From Nitrospirota bacterium (GTDB lineage: Bacteria; Nitrospirota; Thermodesulfovibrionia; Thermodesulfovibrionales; Dissulfurispiraceae), in assembly GCA_016936655.1 (NCBI GenBank), contig JAFGXL010000035.1, positions 1-64,000 of the forward strand: DNA of 64,000 nucleotides. The letters run 5' to 3'. Each line of letters starts with the position of its first letter. Position 1 is the first letter of the stretch. Below, piece by piece: positions 26,207-36,179 of the stretch. The notes under the pieces are model-generated. The model saw only the letters and a list, made by a program, of their open reading frames with translations. It was not told the DNA's origin and did not search any database. The position numbers and the translations under genes were made by a program.

Positions 26207-27391
26207 TTAAAGATCGAACCTGTCTTTTTCAGCTAGAGCTTTAAGGTCAGTAGTTATCTCTTTTGAGAATGGATTTAGCTCCCAAGCCTTTTTCATTGCC
26301 TGGATAGCCTTGTTTTTGACTCCCATCTCGATGTAAGCCTTACCGATATTGTAATGAATTGCTGCATTGTTTGGTGTTATGCGAAGCATATTGTCGTAGA
26401 CATCGAGTGCTTCCTGTGTTTTGCCTGTCTTTCTGTAAGCATCAGCAAGGCTGAACATTATTTTAATATCCTGAGGATTTTTCTGGTGAGCCTTAAGCAG
26501 CATCTCCAGAGCCTTTTCGTTGTCATTTTTAGCAAGCAGCATCTCGCCTATCAGATGATTGGATGTAGAAAGGTCTTCTCTGACATTTGAAATCGCATCT
26601 TTGAGAAGGGATTCAGCTTTTTCATTTTTACCTGTACCCGCATATAATTTGCTGAGTGTTATAAGCCTCTCAGTACTGCCGGGGCTTATATTATGCGCCT
26701 GTTCATAATATTGAATAGCTGTCTTCATATCGCCTGTCTGCTCATAGATTTCGCCAAGTGCGTTGTATGCCTTAACAAAGAGGGGTTTTTTCTCTATTGA
26801 TTCCTTGAATAGTGATATGGCTTTTTCAAGTTCTCCTTTTGCGAGTGCGAGCTGTCCGGAGTTAAAGATTATTACAGGACTGTCAGGAGCCAATTCGGCT
26901 GCTTTTTTTAGAGCCTCTTCTGCCTCTGTGATAGATCTTGCATTTAAAAAGGTATGAAAGCTTTTAAGCTGCACCTCTACATTTGATGGATTGTATTTTT
27001 TTGTCAAAACTTTTGCGATTTTATCTTCCAGCGTAGAAAGCAGAAACGGCTTAATTATATAGTCGTCGGCTCCATGTTCAGCAACCCTTGCAACAACATC
27101 TCTTGTTGTCTCCGCGGTAACAAATATGAAGCTCACATTGTCATGTTTTCTATTTGCTCTGATTGTATTAAAAAGCTCAGATCCGGACATCTCCGGCATA
27201 TTTACATCGCTTATCACGAGATCAATTTTTGTATTGTTGATATAGTCCAGAGCGCTTCTGCCGTTTTCTGCGGAAAGGATATTTTTAAATCCTATTTTAC
27301 CCATCATATGCTTGATGGTGGAGCGCATGGATGTCTCATCGTCCACTACGAGGCAATTAATTGAGAAATATTTTATTGGAACGCTTGCCAT
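26207..27391 (-). CDS. Response regulator with TPR repeats
   Basis: This 394-residue protein has an N-terminal receiver domain (VVDDETSMRST, phospho-acceptor Asp in VISDVNMPEMSG, FVTAETT, DYIIKPF). About six or seven TPRs then run from residue ~150 to 385 (AYNALGEIYEQTGDMKTAIQ, IHYNIGKAYIEMGVKNKAIQ). It has no DNA-binding output, so it should act through protein contacts. Its start overlaps the stop of the histidine kinase gene by one base, making the kinase its likely partner. Confidence 0.85.
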   Translation of the reverse strand: MASVPIKYFSINCLVVDDETSMRSTIKHMMGKIGFKNILSAENGRSALDYINNTKIDLVISDVNMPEMSGSELFNTIRANRKHDNVSFIFVTAETTRDVVARVAEHGADDYIIKPFLLSTLEDKIAKVLTKKYNPSNVEVQLKSFHTFLNARSITEAEEALKKAAELAPDSPVIIFNSGQLALAKGELEKAISLFKESIEKKPLFVKAYNALGEIYEQTGDMKTAIQYYEQAHNISPGSTERLITLSKLYAGTGKNEKAESLLKDAISNVREDLSTSNHLIGEMLLAKNDNEKALEMLLKAHQKNPQDIKIMFSLADAYRKTGKTQEALDVYDNMLRITPNNAAIHYNIGKAYIEMGVKNKAIQAMKKAWELNPFSKEITTDLKALAEKDRFDL

Positions 27392-28653
27392 TATGATATC
27401 TCCTTTGGTCTTTCCGGCAGTGTAAAGACAAATACGGAGCCTCCGTTTGGAGCGTCTTCTACAAAGAGTTTGCCGCCGTGCGCTTCTACAACAAGTTTGC
27501 AGAAATTCAGTCCAAGTCCTGTTGTAGCCTTGCGTTGCTTGTTGTTTTCTTTGATCTGGAAATATTTGTCGAATATCTTTTCTTTCATCTCATCAGGTAT
27601 GCCGGGGCCTTCATCGGCTACCCTTACTATAACCTCTTGATTTGTTTTGTCATATTCTGTGGAAAGTGTGATTGTAGAGCCTTCTTTTGTGTGTTCTATA
27701 GCATTTATCAGCAGATTAGAAATGGTTCTGCTGATAAGATTTTCATCTATATAGCACGAATAGCTCTCGCCTTTTAGTTCCATCAACAGATTCCTTCTGG
27801 CCATGAGGCTTTTTACAGACTTGGACTCACGTTCTGCTATATCATGTATGTCTGTCTCTTCCCTGTATATGGCGATCCTGCCTTCCTCGAGTTTCAGTAC
27901 ATCGAGAATGTTCATAACCATGCGCTGCATCTTGAATATATCCTCAATAGCAAGATTAAGATACTCGAACTGTTCAGCAGAGAGATCTTCATAGCTGAGC
28001 ATATCAAGATTTGCTGTTACAGTTGCTATCGGGCCTTTAAGGTCATGGACGATGAAGTGTGTGAGCTCTGTCTTCATATCATCCAGCTCAATCAGTTTTT
28101 TGTTAGCCTCTTCAAGCTTTGATATCTTGCTGCCCAAAAGCTCGGTAGTATGCTCTGCATATATCATTGGAGCTATTCTTGCGATTATGTTTGTTACGCA
28201 GTTTTCCTGTTCAGGGGTTAGGCTTTCCATATCGCGAAAATCTGTTATGTTGACTACGCCGATTTTCTTGTCAAAATACTTTATTGGTATGCTGAGCGAA
28301 TATTCAGAGTTATACATCGAATCTTCGAGAGGGGAAAAGAATGATCTCCTTTTGCCGTCTGCGCTGAAAGGCTCATCATCCAGAAGCGCCCTTGTTGATA
28401 TTGTTACATCAGCAAGGTTTCTTTTGAGTCCTATTATCGATTTATTTGTTGATGCTACAACATCGAGTGTCATTTCAGCATTATTTATCATCATGATTGA
28501 GCATTTATTTGCTCTGAAGAACTCGGCAATCATTATGACAGCATGCTGAAGCCTTTCGCTGTTTTTAAGTTCAGGGCTTAACAGGTTGGTCTGGATACTG
28601 TAGAGAAGCTCCAATGTTTTGAGATCAGGTGTTTTATTGTTTGTGTTTTTCAT
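27391..28653 (-). CDS. GAF-domain sensor histidine kinase
   Basis: This 420-residue soluble kinase has a GAF-type sensor (residues ~25-175), then HisKA with the phospho-acceptor His in FIVHDLKGPIATV. The ATPase has an N box NLLINAIEHTKEG and G boxes DEGPGIPDEM and TGLGLNFCKLV. No membrane helix is visible, so the stimulus is probably intracellular. It is coupled to the TPR response regulator. Confidence 0.88.
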   Translation of the reverse strand: MKNTNNKTPDLKTLELLYSIQTNLLSPELKNSERLQHAVIMIAEFFRANKCSIMMINNAEMTLDVVASTNKSIIGLKRNLADVTISTRALLDDEPFSADGKRRSFFSPLEDSMYNSEYSLSIPIKYFDKKIGVVNITDFRDMESLTPEQENCVTNIIARIAPMIYAEHTTELLGSKISKLEEANKKLIELDDMKTELTHFIVHDLKGPIATVTANLDMLSYEDLSAEQFEYLNLAIEDIFKMQRMVMNILDVLKLEEGRIAIYREETDIHDIAERESKSVKSLMARRNLLMELKGESYSCYIDENLISRTISNLLINAIEHTKEGSTITLSTEYDKTNQEVIVRVADEGPGIPDEMKEKIFDKYFQIKENNKQRKATTGLGLNFCKLVVEAHGGKLFVEDAPNGGSVFVFTLPERPKEIS

Positions 28654-28661
28654 ATCCCGTT

Positions 28662-28676
28662 TTGTCCTGAGGACAA
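28662..28676 (-). other. Small hairpin between rnj and the kinase gene
   Basis: A perfect 6-bp inverted repeat TTGTCC/GGACAA with a 3-base loop and no U-run. It may be a processing or stability element between two co-directional genes. Confidence 0.3.
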
Positions 28677-28696
28677 GCTCCTTTATTTGAGGATGT

Positions 28697-30367
28697 TTAT
28701 ACTTCCATTATAATAGGCATTATCATAGGTCTGCGCTGCATAGTATTTTTTATATATTTTTTCAGCGCAGATCTTATTTTAGCCTGTACCATGGTTGTGT
28801 CTGTAATAGTGTCCTCATCCATATTTTCCAATGCATCTGCTACAACGCCTTTGGCATCAGCAAGAAACTCTGCTGACATCTCCTCGAACATAAAGCCTTT
28901 TGAGATTATGTCAGGTCCAGAGATTATTTTTTTTGAGAGCTTTTCTATGCCGACTATTATAATCACAATGCCGTCGTGGCCGAGCCGCCTTCTGTCTCTC
29001 AGCACAATATCTTCTACACCGGTTATGCCTTTGCCGTCAATAAAAATTCTGCCAGAGGAGACCTTGCCGCTTCTGCTGCAGGTGTTGCCGTCAGTCTCTA
29101 ATATGGAGCCGTCCTCGAGAATAAAGATGTTCTCTTTTGGTATACCGGATTTTTCTGCCAGTTTTGCATGCTGGTTCAGCTGCCTGTATTCTCCATGTAT
29201 GGGAATAAAGAATTTCGGTTTTACAAGGTTGATCATCAGTTTCAGTTCTTCTTTTGACGCATGACCGGAGACATGGATTTCTGAAACCTTCTCATATATC
29301 ACCTCTGCTCCGCGCTTCATTAACCTGTTTATTATTCTACCGATGGATCTCTCATTTCCAGGTATTGCTTTTGCAGACAGTATAACCGTGTCTCCATTTT
29401 TAATTTTTATATGTTTGTGCTCATCAGATGCGATTCTCGAAAGTACGCTCAGAGGCTCTCCCTGTGATCCGGTCGTTACTATAACAACCTGCTCATCAGG
29501 TATGTCCTTGAGTGTTTCGAGCCGCATCCATTCATCCTGAGGTATCTTCAGATATCCATGATCGAGAGCTATCTGAGAGTTGGTGACAATGCTCCTGCCG
29601 CACATTATTACCTTGCGGTTGTACTGTACTGCAACATCAACAGCCTGCTGTATCCTGTGGATATTTGATGCGAATGTAGAAATTATTATTCTGCCGCTGC
29701 TCCTTGCGAATATATCTTCAAAAGCGCGGCGCACCTCTTTTTCTGAATATGTGAAGCCGCCTTTTTCAGAGTTTGTGCTGTCTGACAGAAGTACAAGAGT
29801 GCCTTTTTCTCCGTATTCAGAAAATTTATGAAAGTCCATCAGTTCGCCGTCAACAGGGGTTGGATCTAGTTTAAAGTCTCCTGTGTGGACAATATTGCCC
29901 ACAGGGGTTGATATGCCGAGCGCCACGCCGTCTACGATGCTGTGGGTAACTCTTATAAACTCAATTTTAAAATTGCCCAGCTCAACGCTGTCTCTGGGTT
30001 TTATCTGAATGAACTCAATGTCATCGATCTCATGTTCAATAAGTTTCTGTTTTACCAAAGCCAGGGTGAGGGCAGTCCCAAAGACCGGAGCTTTGATCTC
30101 TTTAAGCACAAACGGCAGCGCGCCTGTATGGTCTTCATGGCCGTGAGTAAGTAGTATGCCTCTGATTAGGTCTCTATTTTCTAGAAGGTAAGAAAAATCA
30201 GGTATTACAAAATCTATACCCAGCATATCTTCTTCAGGAAACATCAGTCCGCTGTCCACAACAAGCATGTCATTGCCGTATCTGAATACGGTCATATTAA
30301 GACCTATTTCTTCGACACCGCCCAGAGGAATTATCTGGAGTGTTGTTGATTCAGGAGGGTATTGCAT
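28697..30367 (-). CDS. rnj: Ribonuclease J
   Basis: This 556-residue metallo-beta-lactamase/beta-CASP RNase has the metal motif LTHGHEDHTGALPF, HTGDFKLDPTP, LLSDSTNSEKGG and the beta-CASP IPIHGEYRQL. A C-terminal domain is present. It combines 5'-3' exo- and endonuclease activity in mRNA decay and rRNA maturation. It lies in a signalling gene run, 3 bases after the HD-GYP gene. The length is normal. Confidence 0.95.
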   Translation of the reverse strand: MQYPPESTTLQIIPLGGVEEIGLNMTVFRYGNDMLVVDSGLMFPEEDMLGIDFVIPDFSYLLENRDLIRGILLTHGHEDHTGALPFVLKEIKAPVFGTALTLALVKQKLIEHEIDDIEFIQIKPRDSVELGNFKIEFIRVTHSIVDGVALGISTPVGNIVHTGDFKLDPTPVDGELMDFHKFSEYGEKGTLVLLSDSTNSEKGGFTYSEKEVRRAFEDIFARSSGRIIISTFASNIHRIQQAVDVAVQYNRKVIMCGRSIVTNSQIALDHGYLKIPQDEWMRLETLKDIPDEQVVIVTTGSQGEPLSVLSRIASDEHKHIKIKNGDTVILSAKAIPGNERSIGRIINRLMKRGAEVIYEKVSEIHVSGHASKEELKLMINLVKPKFFIPIHGEYRQLNQHAKLAEKSGIPKENIFILEDGSILETDGNTCSRSGKVSSGRIFIDGKGITGVEDIVLRDRRRLGHDGIVIIIVGIEKLSKKIISGPDIISKGFMFEEMSAEFLADAKGVVADALENMDEDTITDTTMVQAKIRSALKKYIKNTMQRRPMIMPIIMEV

Positions 30368-30370
30368 AAG

Positions 30371-31492
30371 CTATCTTATGTGATCCAAAATCTCTTCAGA
30401 ATTTATGTCTCCGTCTATTAACTGCTGAATGAGAGGTTTGGAAGATTCAGGATCTGCTTTTTCAGTCTTGATTGAGACTATTTTATCTATTATACGGAGA
30501 AATGCATCCACAACCTGAGGGTCAAACTGTATGCTCCTCTGGGTTTTGATATACTCGATAGCCTGATCAATTGTCCATGCATGCTTATATACTCTCTCAG
30601 ATGTGAGCGCATCAAAAACATCACAGATTGATATTATTCTGCCTGAAAGAGGTATGTCGTCTCCTTTGAGTCCCTGTGGATATCCTGAGCCGTCCCACTT
30701 TTCGTGGTGGCTGAGGGCTATCTCTCTGGCTAATTCGAGGACAGGAAGGGTGGTGCCGCTGAGTATTCTTGCTCCTATGACAGTATGCATTTTTATCAAT
30801 TTAAACTGGGCATCTGTAAGCTTGCCTGGTTTAAGCAGTATACCGTCAGGTATGCCGATCTTTCCGACATCATGCATTGGAGATGCATATTTGAGCATGG
30901 TGCTCTGCTCATCGTTTAGTCCGACTTCTTTTGCAAGAATGCCGACATAATCTGCAATCCTCTCGATATGGCGCCCTGTCTCATCATCTCTGAACTCGGC
31001 AGCTCTGCCAAGCCTAATAACGATCTCTAGTTGTGTCAGTTCAAGCATCTTAAGTTTCTCGATCAGGTTTGTTTCCATAACGTCAAGAGACGAGTTAAGG
31101 AATTCATCACGCTCTTTAAGCTTAAGCATGTTGTATATCCTGACCTTCAGCTCTTCAACAAAGAAAGGTTTTGTTATATAGTCGTCAGCTCCCATAACAA
31201 GGGCTTTGATGATGCTCTGTTTGTCAGTAAGCGCGGAAAGTACAACAACAGGGAAATAGTGGATTTCTCTAAGAGGTTTTATCTGTTCCAGCACGCCGAA
31301 GCCGTCAATAGTCGGCATCATAAGGTCGAGTATAACAATGTCGGGAGGCGCTTCATTTTTAAGTGCATCCAGAAATGATTTGCCATCATAAGCCTTTTTG
31401 ATTATTAGGTTTTTGTCGTTTCTGAATACTGCCTCAACGAGTTCGACATTAGTCGGAACATCGTCAATAACATAGATTATTCTCTGCACCAC
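30371..31492 (-). CDS. HD-GYP response regulator (probable c-di-GMP phosphodiesterase)
   Basis: This 373-residue protein has an N-terminal receiver (VIDDVPTNVEL, Asp in IVILDLMMPTIDG, DYITKPFF), then an HD-GYP domain with HDVGKIGIPDGILLKPGKLT and HHEKWDGSGYPQGLKG. All catalytic motifs are intact. It starts with GTG behind GGAGG. It is followed by rnj. Proximity to the PilZ-like gene supports a c-di-GMP theme. Confidence 0.9.
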   Translation of the reverse strand: MVQRIIYVIDDVPTNVELVEAVFRNDKNLIIKKAYDGKSFLDALKNEAPPDIVILDLMMPTIDGFGVLEQIKPLREIHYFPVVVLSALTDKQSIIKALVMGADDYITKPFFVEELKVRIYNMLKLKERDEFLNSSLDVMETNLIEKLKMLELTQLEIVIRLGRAAEFRDDETGRHIERIADYVGILAKEVGLNDEQSTMLKYASPMHDVGKIGIPDGILLKPGKLTDAQFKLIKMHTVIGARILSGTTLPVLELAREIALSHHEKWDGSGYPQGLKGDDIPLSGRIISICDVFDALTSERVYKHAWTIDQAIEYIKTQRSIQFDPQVVDAFLRIIDKIVSIKTEKADPESSKPLIQQLIDGDINSEEILDHIR

Positions 31493-31545
31493 TCCTCCGG
31501 TAGTTAAAACTATATTAATGTTATCGTAATTTATGACTGAAAACT

Positions 31546-33768
31546 TTAGATTTTCTTTCCTTTAAGGCTCAATGAGTTAGTCACAACAGATACAGAGCTT
31601 AATGCCATCGCAGCTGATGCTATCATCGGATTAAGCAGAGAGCCGCCAAATATATGAAGCACTCCGGCAGCCATTGGTATGCCGATAATATTGTAAATGA
31701 ATGCCCAGAAAAGATTTTGTTTAATAACTCTGACTGTCATTTTGCTCAGTTTTACAGCATCAGCAGCGCCTGAAAGGCTGCCTCGCATCAATGTGATCTG
31801 GGCAGCTTCGATTGCGATATCAGTGCCTGTGCCGAGAGCTATCCCTATATCAGCAGCAGCAAGAGCTGGAGCGTCATTTATTCCGTCTCCAACCATAGCC
31901 ACAACTTTTCCGTCAGCTTTTAGAGATTCGATAACAGAGGCTTTTTTATCAGGAAGCACCTCTGCATAGAATGTTTTTATTCCGGTCTTTTCTGCTATCG
32001 CTTTTGCAGTGTTTTTATGGTCTCCTGTGAGCATTATGACATTTATTCCTATTGACTGGAGCTTTTTTATTGCAGCCGGTGAATCATCCTTTACAGCATC
32101 AGCTACTGCGAATAACGAAGTCAGCAAGTTGTCAACAGCCATAAATACAGGTGTGCTGCCGGAATTTGATATTTCCAATACAGCATCAGCAGCAGATGAT
32201 GTCTCTATTGAATTGTCTTTCATAAGCTTTTCGTTGCCTATAGTTAATGAAAGTTTTTGGTCATTATATCTGATCATGCAGTGTATTCCGCCGCCGGCTA
32301 CTGATCTGAATTCGTATGGTTCATGTAGATTAAGTTTTTGTTCTATGGCTTTTTTTAGTATGGCCTGACCTATTGGGTGTTCACTATATCTTTCTGCTGA
32401 TGCTGTCAGTATCAGCAGCTGATCTAGGCTCAGATCCGGTCTGTTAAGATTTCTAATCTCGAGAAGTTCTGGCTCGCCTTTTGTTATTGTGCCTGTTTTA
32501 TCAAGTACCACTGTGTTTATTTTGTGTGCTGTTTCAAGAGCTGCAGCGTCTCGAATAAGTATGCCGTTTTCTGCTCCCTTGCCTGTGCCTACCATTATCG
32601 CTGTTGGAGTTGCAAGTCCCAGAGCGCATGGACATGCGATTATCAGCACAGCGATGAAGTTCATCAGGGCAAGAGATAGAGTACTGTCTTTTACAAGGAA
32701 TGCCCAGACAATGAAGGTGATCAGGGCTATGCTCACAACTGCAGGCACAAATACTGCAGCTGTCTTGTCAGCCAGTCTCTGAATAGGGGCTTTGCTTCCC
32801 TGAGCTTCCTCTACCAGCCGTATTATTCTTGCGAGCATTGTGTCACGGCCAACCTTGCCGGCTTCCATTACGAACGCGCCGGATCTGTTTATAGTTCCGC
32901 CGAAAACCTGATCTCCAGGCTTTTTATCAACTGGAATGCTCTCGCCTGTGAGCATTGATTCATCTATGGATGAGAATCCTTCAGAAACAGTGCCGTCTAC
33001 AGGCGCTTTTTCACCGGGCTTAACTATCAGCCTGTCGCCAACAGCAACATCATCGATCTGAATTTCTACTTCCGTGCCGTTTTTTAATAATGTTGCTGTT
33101 CTGGGTTGCATAGAGGCGAGTTTCCTGATAGCGCCAGATGTCCTGCCTTTGGCCTTTGATTCGAGCATTCTGCCAAGAAGTATAAGGGTTATGATTACAG
33201 CAGATGTCTCAAAATATATATGAGGTGTTATTCCTGCATTAACCATGCTGTCTTTAAAGAATACTGCTGCAGCGCTGAATATAAATGCTGTGTTTGTACC
33301 GATGCTGATTAGTGTGTTCATATTAAGGCTGAGGCGCTTCAGCGAGTTGAATGCTGCTTTGTGAAACCTCATGCCTATCCAGTATTGAACAGGAGCTGAC
33401 AGTATCATCAGCAGATGCCAGTTTGATAGCAGCGGCAGATGAAACATACTGCCCAGAAATATTGGGAGTGTAAATGAAACGCTTATAATAAAATCTTTGC
33501 GAAGAGCCAAGTACTCTTTTTCTGCGATCTTTGCTCGTATATCCTGCGACTCTTCTGTAACTCCATAACCTTCAGCAATTATAGAGTCCACAATTTTATG
33601 TACAGGAACAGGGTTTTCAGGATCCTTAAATGTTACAGAGACCTTCTCTGATGCGAGATTTACTGAGGCATTTTTTATGCCGGGTATCTTTGTGAGGGCT
33701 CTTTCTACTGCAGCAGAGCATGCTGCGCATGTCATGCCTGTAATACTCAGCTCAATCTTTGTATTCAT
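31546..33768 (-). CDS. copA: Copper-translocating P1B-type ATPase
   Basis: This 740-residue protein has one N-terminal heavy-metal domain (GMTCAACSA, Cys14 and Cys17), TGES, the intramembrane [11 protein letters not shown] (CPC), the phosphorylation site [14 protein letters not shown] and [16 protein letters not shown]. These mark Cu+ export (P1B-1). It is divergent from a TauE-like permease, and its promoter places the transcription start at or next to the ATG. Confidence 0.93.
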   Translation of the reverse strand: MNTKIELSITGMTCAACSAAVERALTKIPGIKNASVNLASEKVSVTFKDPENPVPVHKIVDSIIAEGYGVTEESQDIRAKIAEKEYLALRKDFIISVSFTLPIFLGSMFHLPLLSNWHLLMILSAPVQYWIGMRFHKAAFNSLKRLSLNMNTLISIGTNTAFIFSAAAVFFKDSMVNAGITPHIYFETSAVIITLILLGRMLESKAKGRTSGAIRKLASMQPRTATLLKNGTEVEIQIDDVAVGDRLIVKPGEKAPVDGTVSEGFSSIDESMLTGESIPVDKKPGDQVFGGTINRSGAFVMEAGKVGRDTMLARIIRLVEEAQGSKAPIQRLADKTAAVFVPAVVSIALITFIVWAFLVKDSTLSLALMNFIAVLIIACPCALGLATPTAIMVGTGKGAENGILIRDAAALETAHKINTVVLDKTGTITKGEPELLEIRNLNRPDLSLDQLLILTASAERYSEHPIGQAILKKAIEQKLNLHEPYEFRSVAGGGIHCMIRYNDQKLSLTIGNEKLMKDNSIETSSAADAVLEISNSGSTPVFMAVDNLLTSLFAVADAVKDDSPAAIKKLQSIGINVIMLTGDHKNTAKAIAEKTGIKTFYAEVLPDKKASVIESLKADGKVVAMVGDGINDAPALAAADIGIALGTGTDIAIEAAQITLMRGSLSGAADAVKLSKMTVRVIKQNLFWAFIYNIIGIPMAAGVLHIFGGSLLNPMIASAAMALSSVSVVTNSLSLKGKKI

Positions 33769-33774
33769 TTATAC

Positions 33775-33803
33775 ATTTTAGACAATTAAGTAATGCATTG
33801 CAA
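33775..33803 (-). promoter_or_regulatory. copA promoter, apparently giving a leaderless mRNA
   Basis: On the minus strand TTGCAA (33803-33798), a 17-base spacer and TAAAAT (33780-33775) end only 6 bases before the copA ATG at 33768. There is no Shine-Dalgarno. TTGCAA is self-complementary and may also serve the divergent gene. Confidence 0.6.
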
Positions 33804-33823
33804 AAAAAATAACTCTGATGATG

Positions 33824-33829
33824 TATAAT
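33824..33829 (+). promoter_or_regulatory. -10 box immediately upstream of the TauE-like gene
   Basis: TATAAT ends 7 bases before the ATG at 33837, again leaving no room for a ribosome binding site. The shared TTGCAA lies 20 bases upstream, an overlong spacing reminiscent of MerR-family-controlled promoters. No clear dyad lies in the spacer. Confidence 0.45.
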
Positions 33830-33836
33830 TTTTTTT

Positions 33837-34772
33837 ATGGAAAACATTTTCGCAGTTCTTACTCATCATTTTATAGTTTCTGGAGTAGAGATAAATGTGC
33901 TTATACCTCCTGCAGTAGCATTCGTTATCTCTTTTTTTACATCAATAGCCGGTATATCCGGCGCATTTCTTCTTATGCCTTTTCAGGTGAGCATGCTCAA
34001 CTATGCTTCTCCTTCTGCGAGCGGTACAAATCTTGTCTACAACATTATCGCTATTCCCGGTGGTGTATACAGATTTATAAAAGAGGGAAGGATGCTCTGG
34101 CCACTCAGCGCTGTGGTTATAGCCGGCACTGTGCCGGGCAGTCTTGGCGGATTTTATACGCGTGCATTCCTGCTTGATGATCCGGGAGTGTTCAGGATAT
34201 TTTCAGGTCTTTTTTTGCTGTATATCGGCGCAAGGATGGCATATGATATATACAGAAAGCAGACAGGGATCTGTTCCGGGTCTGATGTCAAAGAGCCTGA
34301 TTCGATGAACGGTGATGCATGCCGTATAACTCTTGAGTCAGCAGATTTGTCAAAGGTCAGTTTTTGTTTCAATGGCAATAGTTATTCTTTCAGTGTGCCG
34401 GGGCTTTTCTTGATCTCCTTTCTTGTCGGACTGGCCGGCGGAGCTTATGGAATAGGCGGAGGAGCTATAATAGCTCCTTTTTGCATGGCAGCTTATGGCT
34501 TGCCAGTCTATACAATAGCAGGCGCAGCTCTTTTTTCAGGCTTTGTTACAGCGTTTTTTGGAGTAATATTCTATTCGTTTATTCCTGTTGCAGGCGATGT
34601 TTCCACTGCTCCAGACATAGCGCTGGGAGCGCTCTTCGGGCTTGGCGGTTTTTTGGGCATATATTTTGGAGCAAGGATGCAGCGTTTTATTCCTGAGAAG
34701 CCTGTGAGAATTGGCATATGCTGTATGCTTCTTGCAACTGGGGCAGGGTATCTTGTCCGTTATTTTTTCTGA
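33837..34772 (+). CDS. TauE/SafE-family membrane permease
   Basis: This 311-residue protein has about eight hydrophobic helices in two halves (VLIPPAVAFVISFFTSIAGISG and LFLISFLVGLAGGAYGIGGG), the internal repeat typical of TauE/SafE. Central residues ~140-185 are a soluble loop. The family exports or imports sulfur-containing anions, which fits the sulfur genes, though a metal link through neighbouring copA is equally possible. The N-terminal VSGVE segment seems conserved, supporting the ATG at 33837 despite the missing Shine-Dalgarno. Confidence 0.8.
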   Translation: MENIFAVLTHHFIVSGVEINVLIPPAVAFVISFFTSIAGISGAFLLMPFQVSMLNYASPSASGTNLVYNIIAIPGGVYRFIKEGRMLWPLSAVVIAGTVPGSLGGFYTRAFLLDDPGVFRIFSGLFLLYIGARMAYDIYRKQTGICSGSDVKEPDSMNGDACRITLESADLSKVSFCFNGNSYSFSVPGLFLISFLVGLAGGAYGIGGGAIIAPFCMAAYGLPVYTIAGAALFSGFVTAFFGVIFYSFIPVAGDVSTAPDIALGALFGLGGFLGIYFGARMQRFIPEKPVRIGICCMLLATGAGYLVRYFF

Positions 34773-34805
34773 ACAATCAGCTCTGCCCCAGTTGCACTTT
34801 TAATA

Positions 34806-35381
34806 TTAGAACTTTACTTTAGGTGTATCTTTTTCTGCTTCTGGCACTGCATAGTATGGAGCTTCTGATATGCCGGCAAATGATGAAACTACCATTCCAA
34901 GTACAGTCCTTCTGTATGTATTCAAGGCTTGTGCTGTTTCGTTGTAACGCTTTCTTTCTACAGCAATCCGGTTTTCTGTTCCTTCCAGACTGTCCTGCAG
35001 CTTTAGAAATGATTCATTTGCCTTTAGCTGAGGGTATGACTCCTGCAGCATCAGCAGTCTTGATAAGACTCCTTCAAGCTGGTTTGCAGACCGCATCTTT
35101 TCGCCTGTTGTTTTTGCCTGAAAATACTTTGTTCTCGATTCAGCGATATTCTGAAAGAGCTCGCTCTCATGTTTTGCATAGCCTTTTACAGTTTCTATAA
35201 GATTTGGTATCAGATCGAATCTTCTTTTCAGCTGATTCTCTACTTGTGCCCACTGCGCTTTTACCTGTTCATCCATAGATACAACATTATTGTACTGGCC
35301 TATGCCCCACCCTATAATAATTACTCCCAAGAGAATTAGAGCTGCAACTACACCTATCGCGATTTTAACTCCTTTGCTCAT
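34806..35381 (-). CDS. LemA family protein
   Basis: This 191-residue protein has one N-terminal membrane anchor (IAIGVVAALILLGVIIIGWG) followed by the conserved YNNVVSMDEQVKAQWAQVENQLKRRFDLIPNL-type region and long helices. LemA proteins commonly pair with TPM-domain proteins, as here (24 bases upstream gene). The exact function is unknown; an envelope role is likely. Confidence 0.9.
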   Translation of the reverse strand: MSKGVKIAIGVVAALILLGVIIIGWGIGQYNNVVSMDEQVKAQWAQVENQLKRRFDLIPNLIETVKGYAKHESELFQNIAESRTKYFQAKTTGEKMRSANQLEGVLSRLLMLQESYPQLKANESFLKLQDSLEGTENRIAVERKRYNETAQALNTYRRTVLGMVVSSFAGISEAPYYAVPEAEKDTPKVKF

Positions 35382-35405
35382 GATGCCTCCTTATATGTTT
35401 AGTGT

Positions 35406-36179
35406 TTACCAGCTTCCTGATGCGCCGCCTCCGCCGAATCCGCCGCCACCGCCGCTAAAGCCGCCGCCGCTGCCAAATCCGCCTCCAGATCCCCATTGAC
35501 CACCTCTGCCTCCGCCTGTAAGCAGAATAAGTAGAAAAAGCTGAGGATTTATTATGAAAAGTATAAGCGCTCCTATACCTAGTGCAGCAAGAAATATTAT
35601 CTGCAATATACCCGGTTTTTCTGATTTGGGTTTTGCCTGATTGCTGAATTCCGGAGGTATATCTTTGATCTCTACGCCTTGGTCAGAGGCTATTCTGCTG
35701 CCTACTTCATTAACAGCTTTTATAATGCCGGCAGCATATTTGCCCTGTCTGAACTCAGGCTGAAAGTGTGTTCTGCCGATTGATCCAGCCAAGCTGTCGG
35801 GTATTATCTGCTCAAGTCCATATCCTGTCTCGAACCTGTACTTTTTGTCCTGCACTGCTATTACAATGAGCATGCCATTGTCTTTGGTTTTTTGTCCGAT
35901 AGCCCATTTTTCTGCGATTCTAAGAGAGAACCCTTCGATATCTTCTCCATCAAGGCTCTGTATGGTCAGAACTACTATCTGGGCAGTAGTGGCTTGCTCA
36001 ACTCGTTTAAGATAATTTTCTAAGACTGAGCGTGAATTTTGATCAATCACATTCGCCAGATCCAGCAGTCTTTGTCCCGGCTGATCCGGAGGTTCAGGTG
36101 TGGCTCCCATGCATAACGGAGCAAATATGAAGAAGGATAAGATGAGGAGGCAAATACTGCGCTTAAACATGCAGATCAT
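35406..36179 (-). CDS. TPM-domain membrane protein (YgcG-like)
   Basis: This 257-residue protein has a signal peptide (ICLLILSFFIFAPLCMG) and a TPM domain (LLDLANVIDQNSRSVLENYL, IVVLTIQSLDGEDIEGFSLRIA, ETGYGLEQIIPDSLAG). One membrane segment is followed by a Gly-rich tail ending in GASGSW, a family hallmark. The start may be at 36179 or the ATG at 36170; both overlap the upstream gene slightly. It is co-transcribed with lemA. Confidence 0.9.
   Translation of the reverse strand: MICMFKRSICLLILSFFIFAPLCMGATPEPPDQPGQRLLDLANVIDQNSRSVLENYLKRVEQATTAQIVVLTIQSLDGEDIEGFSLRIAEKWAIGQKTKDNGMLIVIAVQDKKYRFETGYGLEQIIPDSLAGSIGRTHFQPEFRQGKYAAGIIKAVNEVGSRIASDQGVEIKDIPPEFSNQAKPKSEKPGILQIIFLAALGIGALILFIINPQLFLLILLTGGGRGGQWGSGGGFGSGGGFSGGGGGFGGGGASGSW

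Noticed and set aside
35290..35499. Proline-rich frame near the TPM gene
   Set aside because: It is the complement of the Gly-rich tail of the TPM protein.
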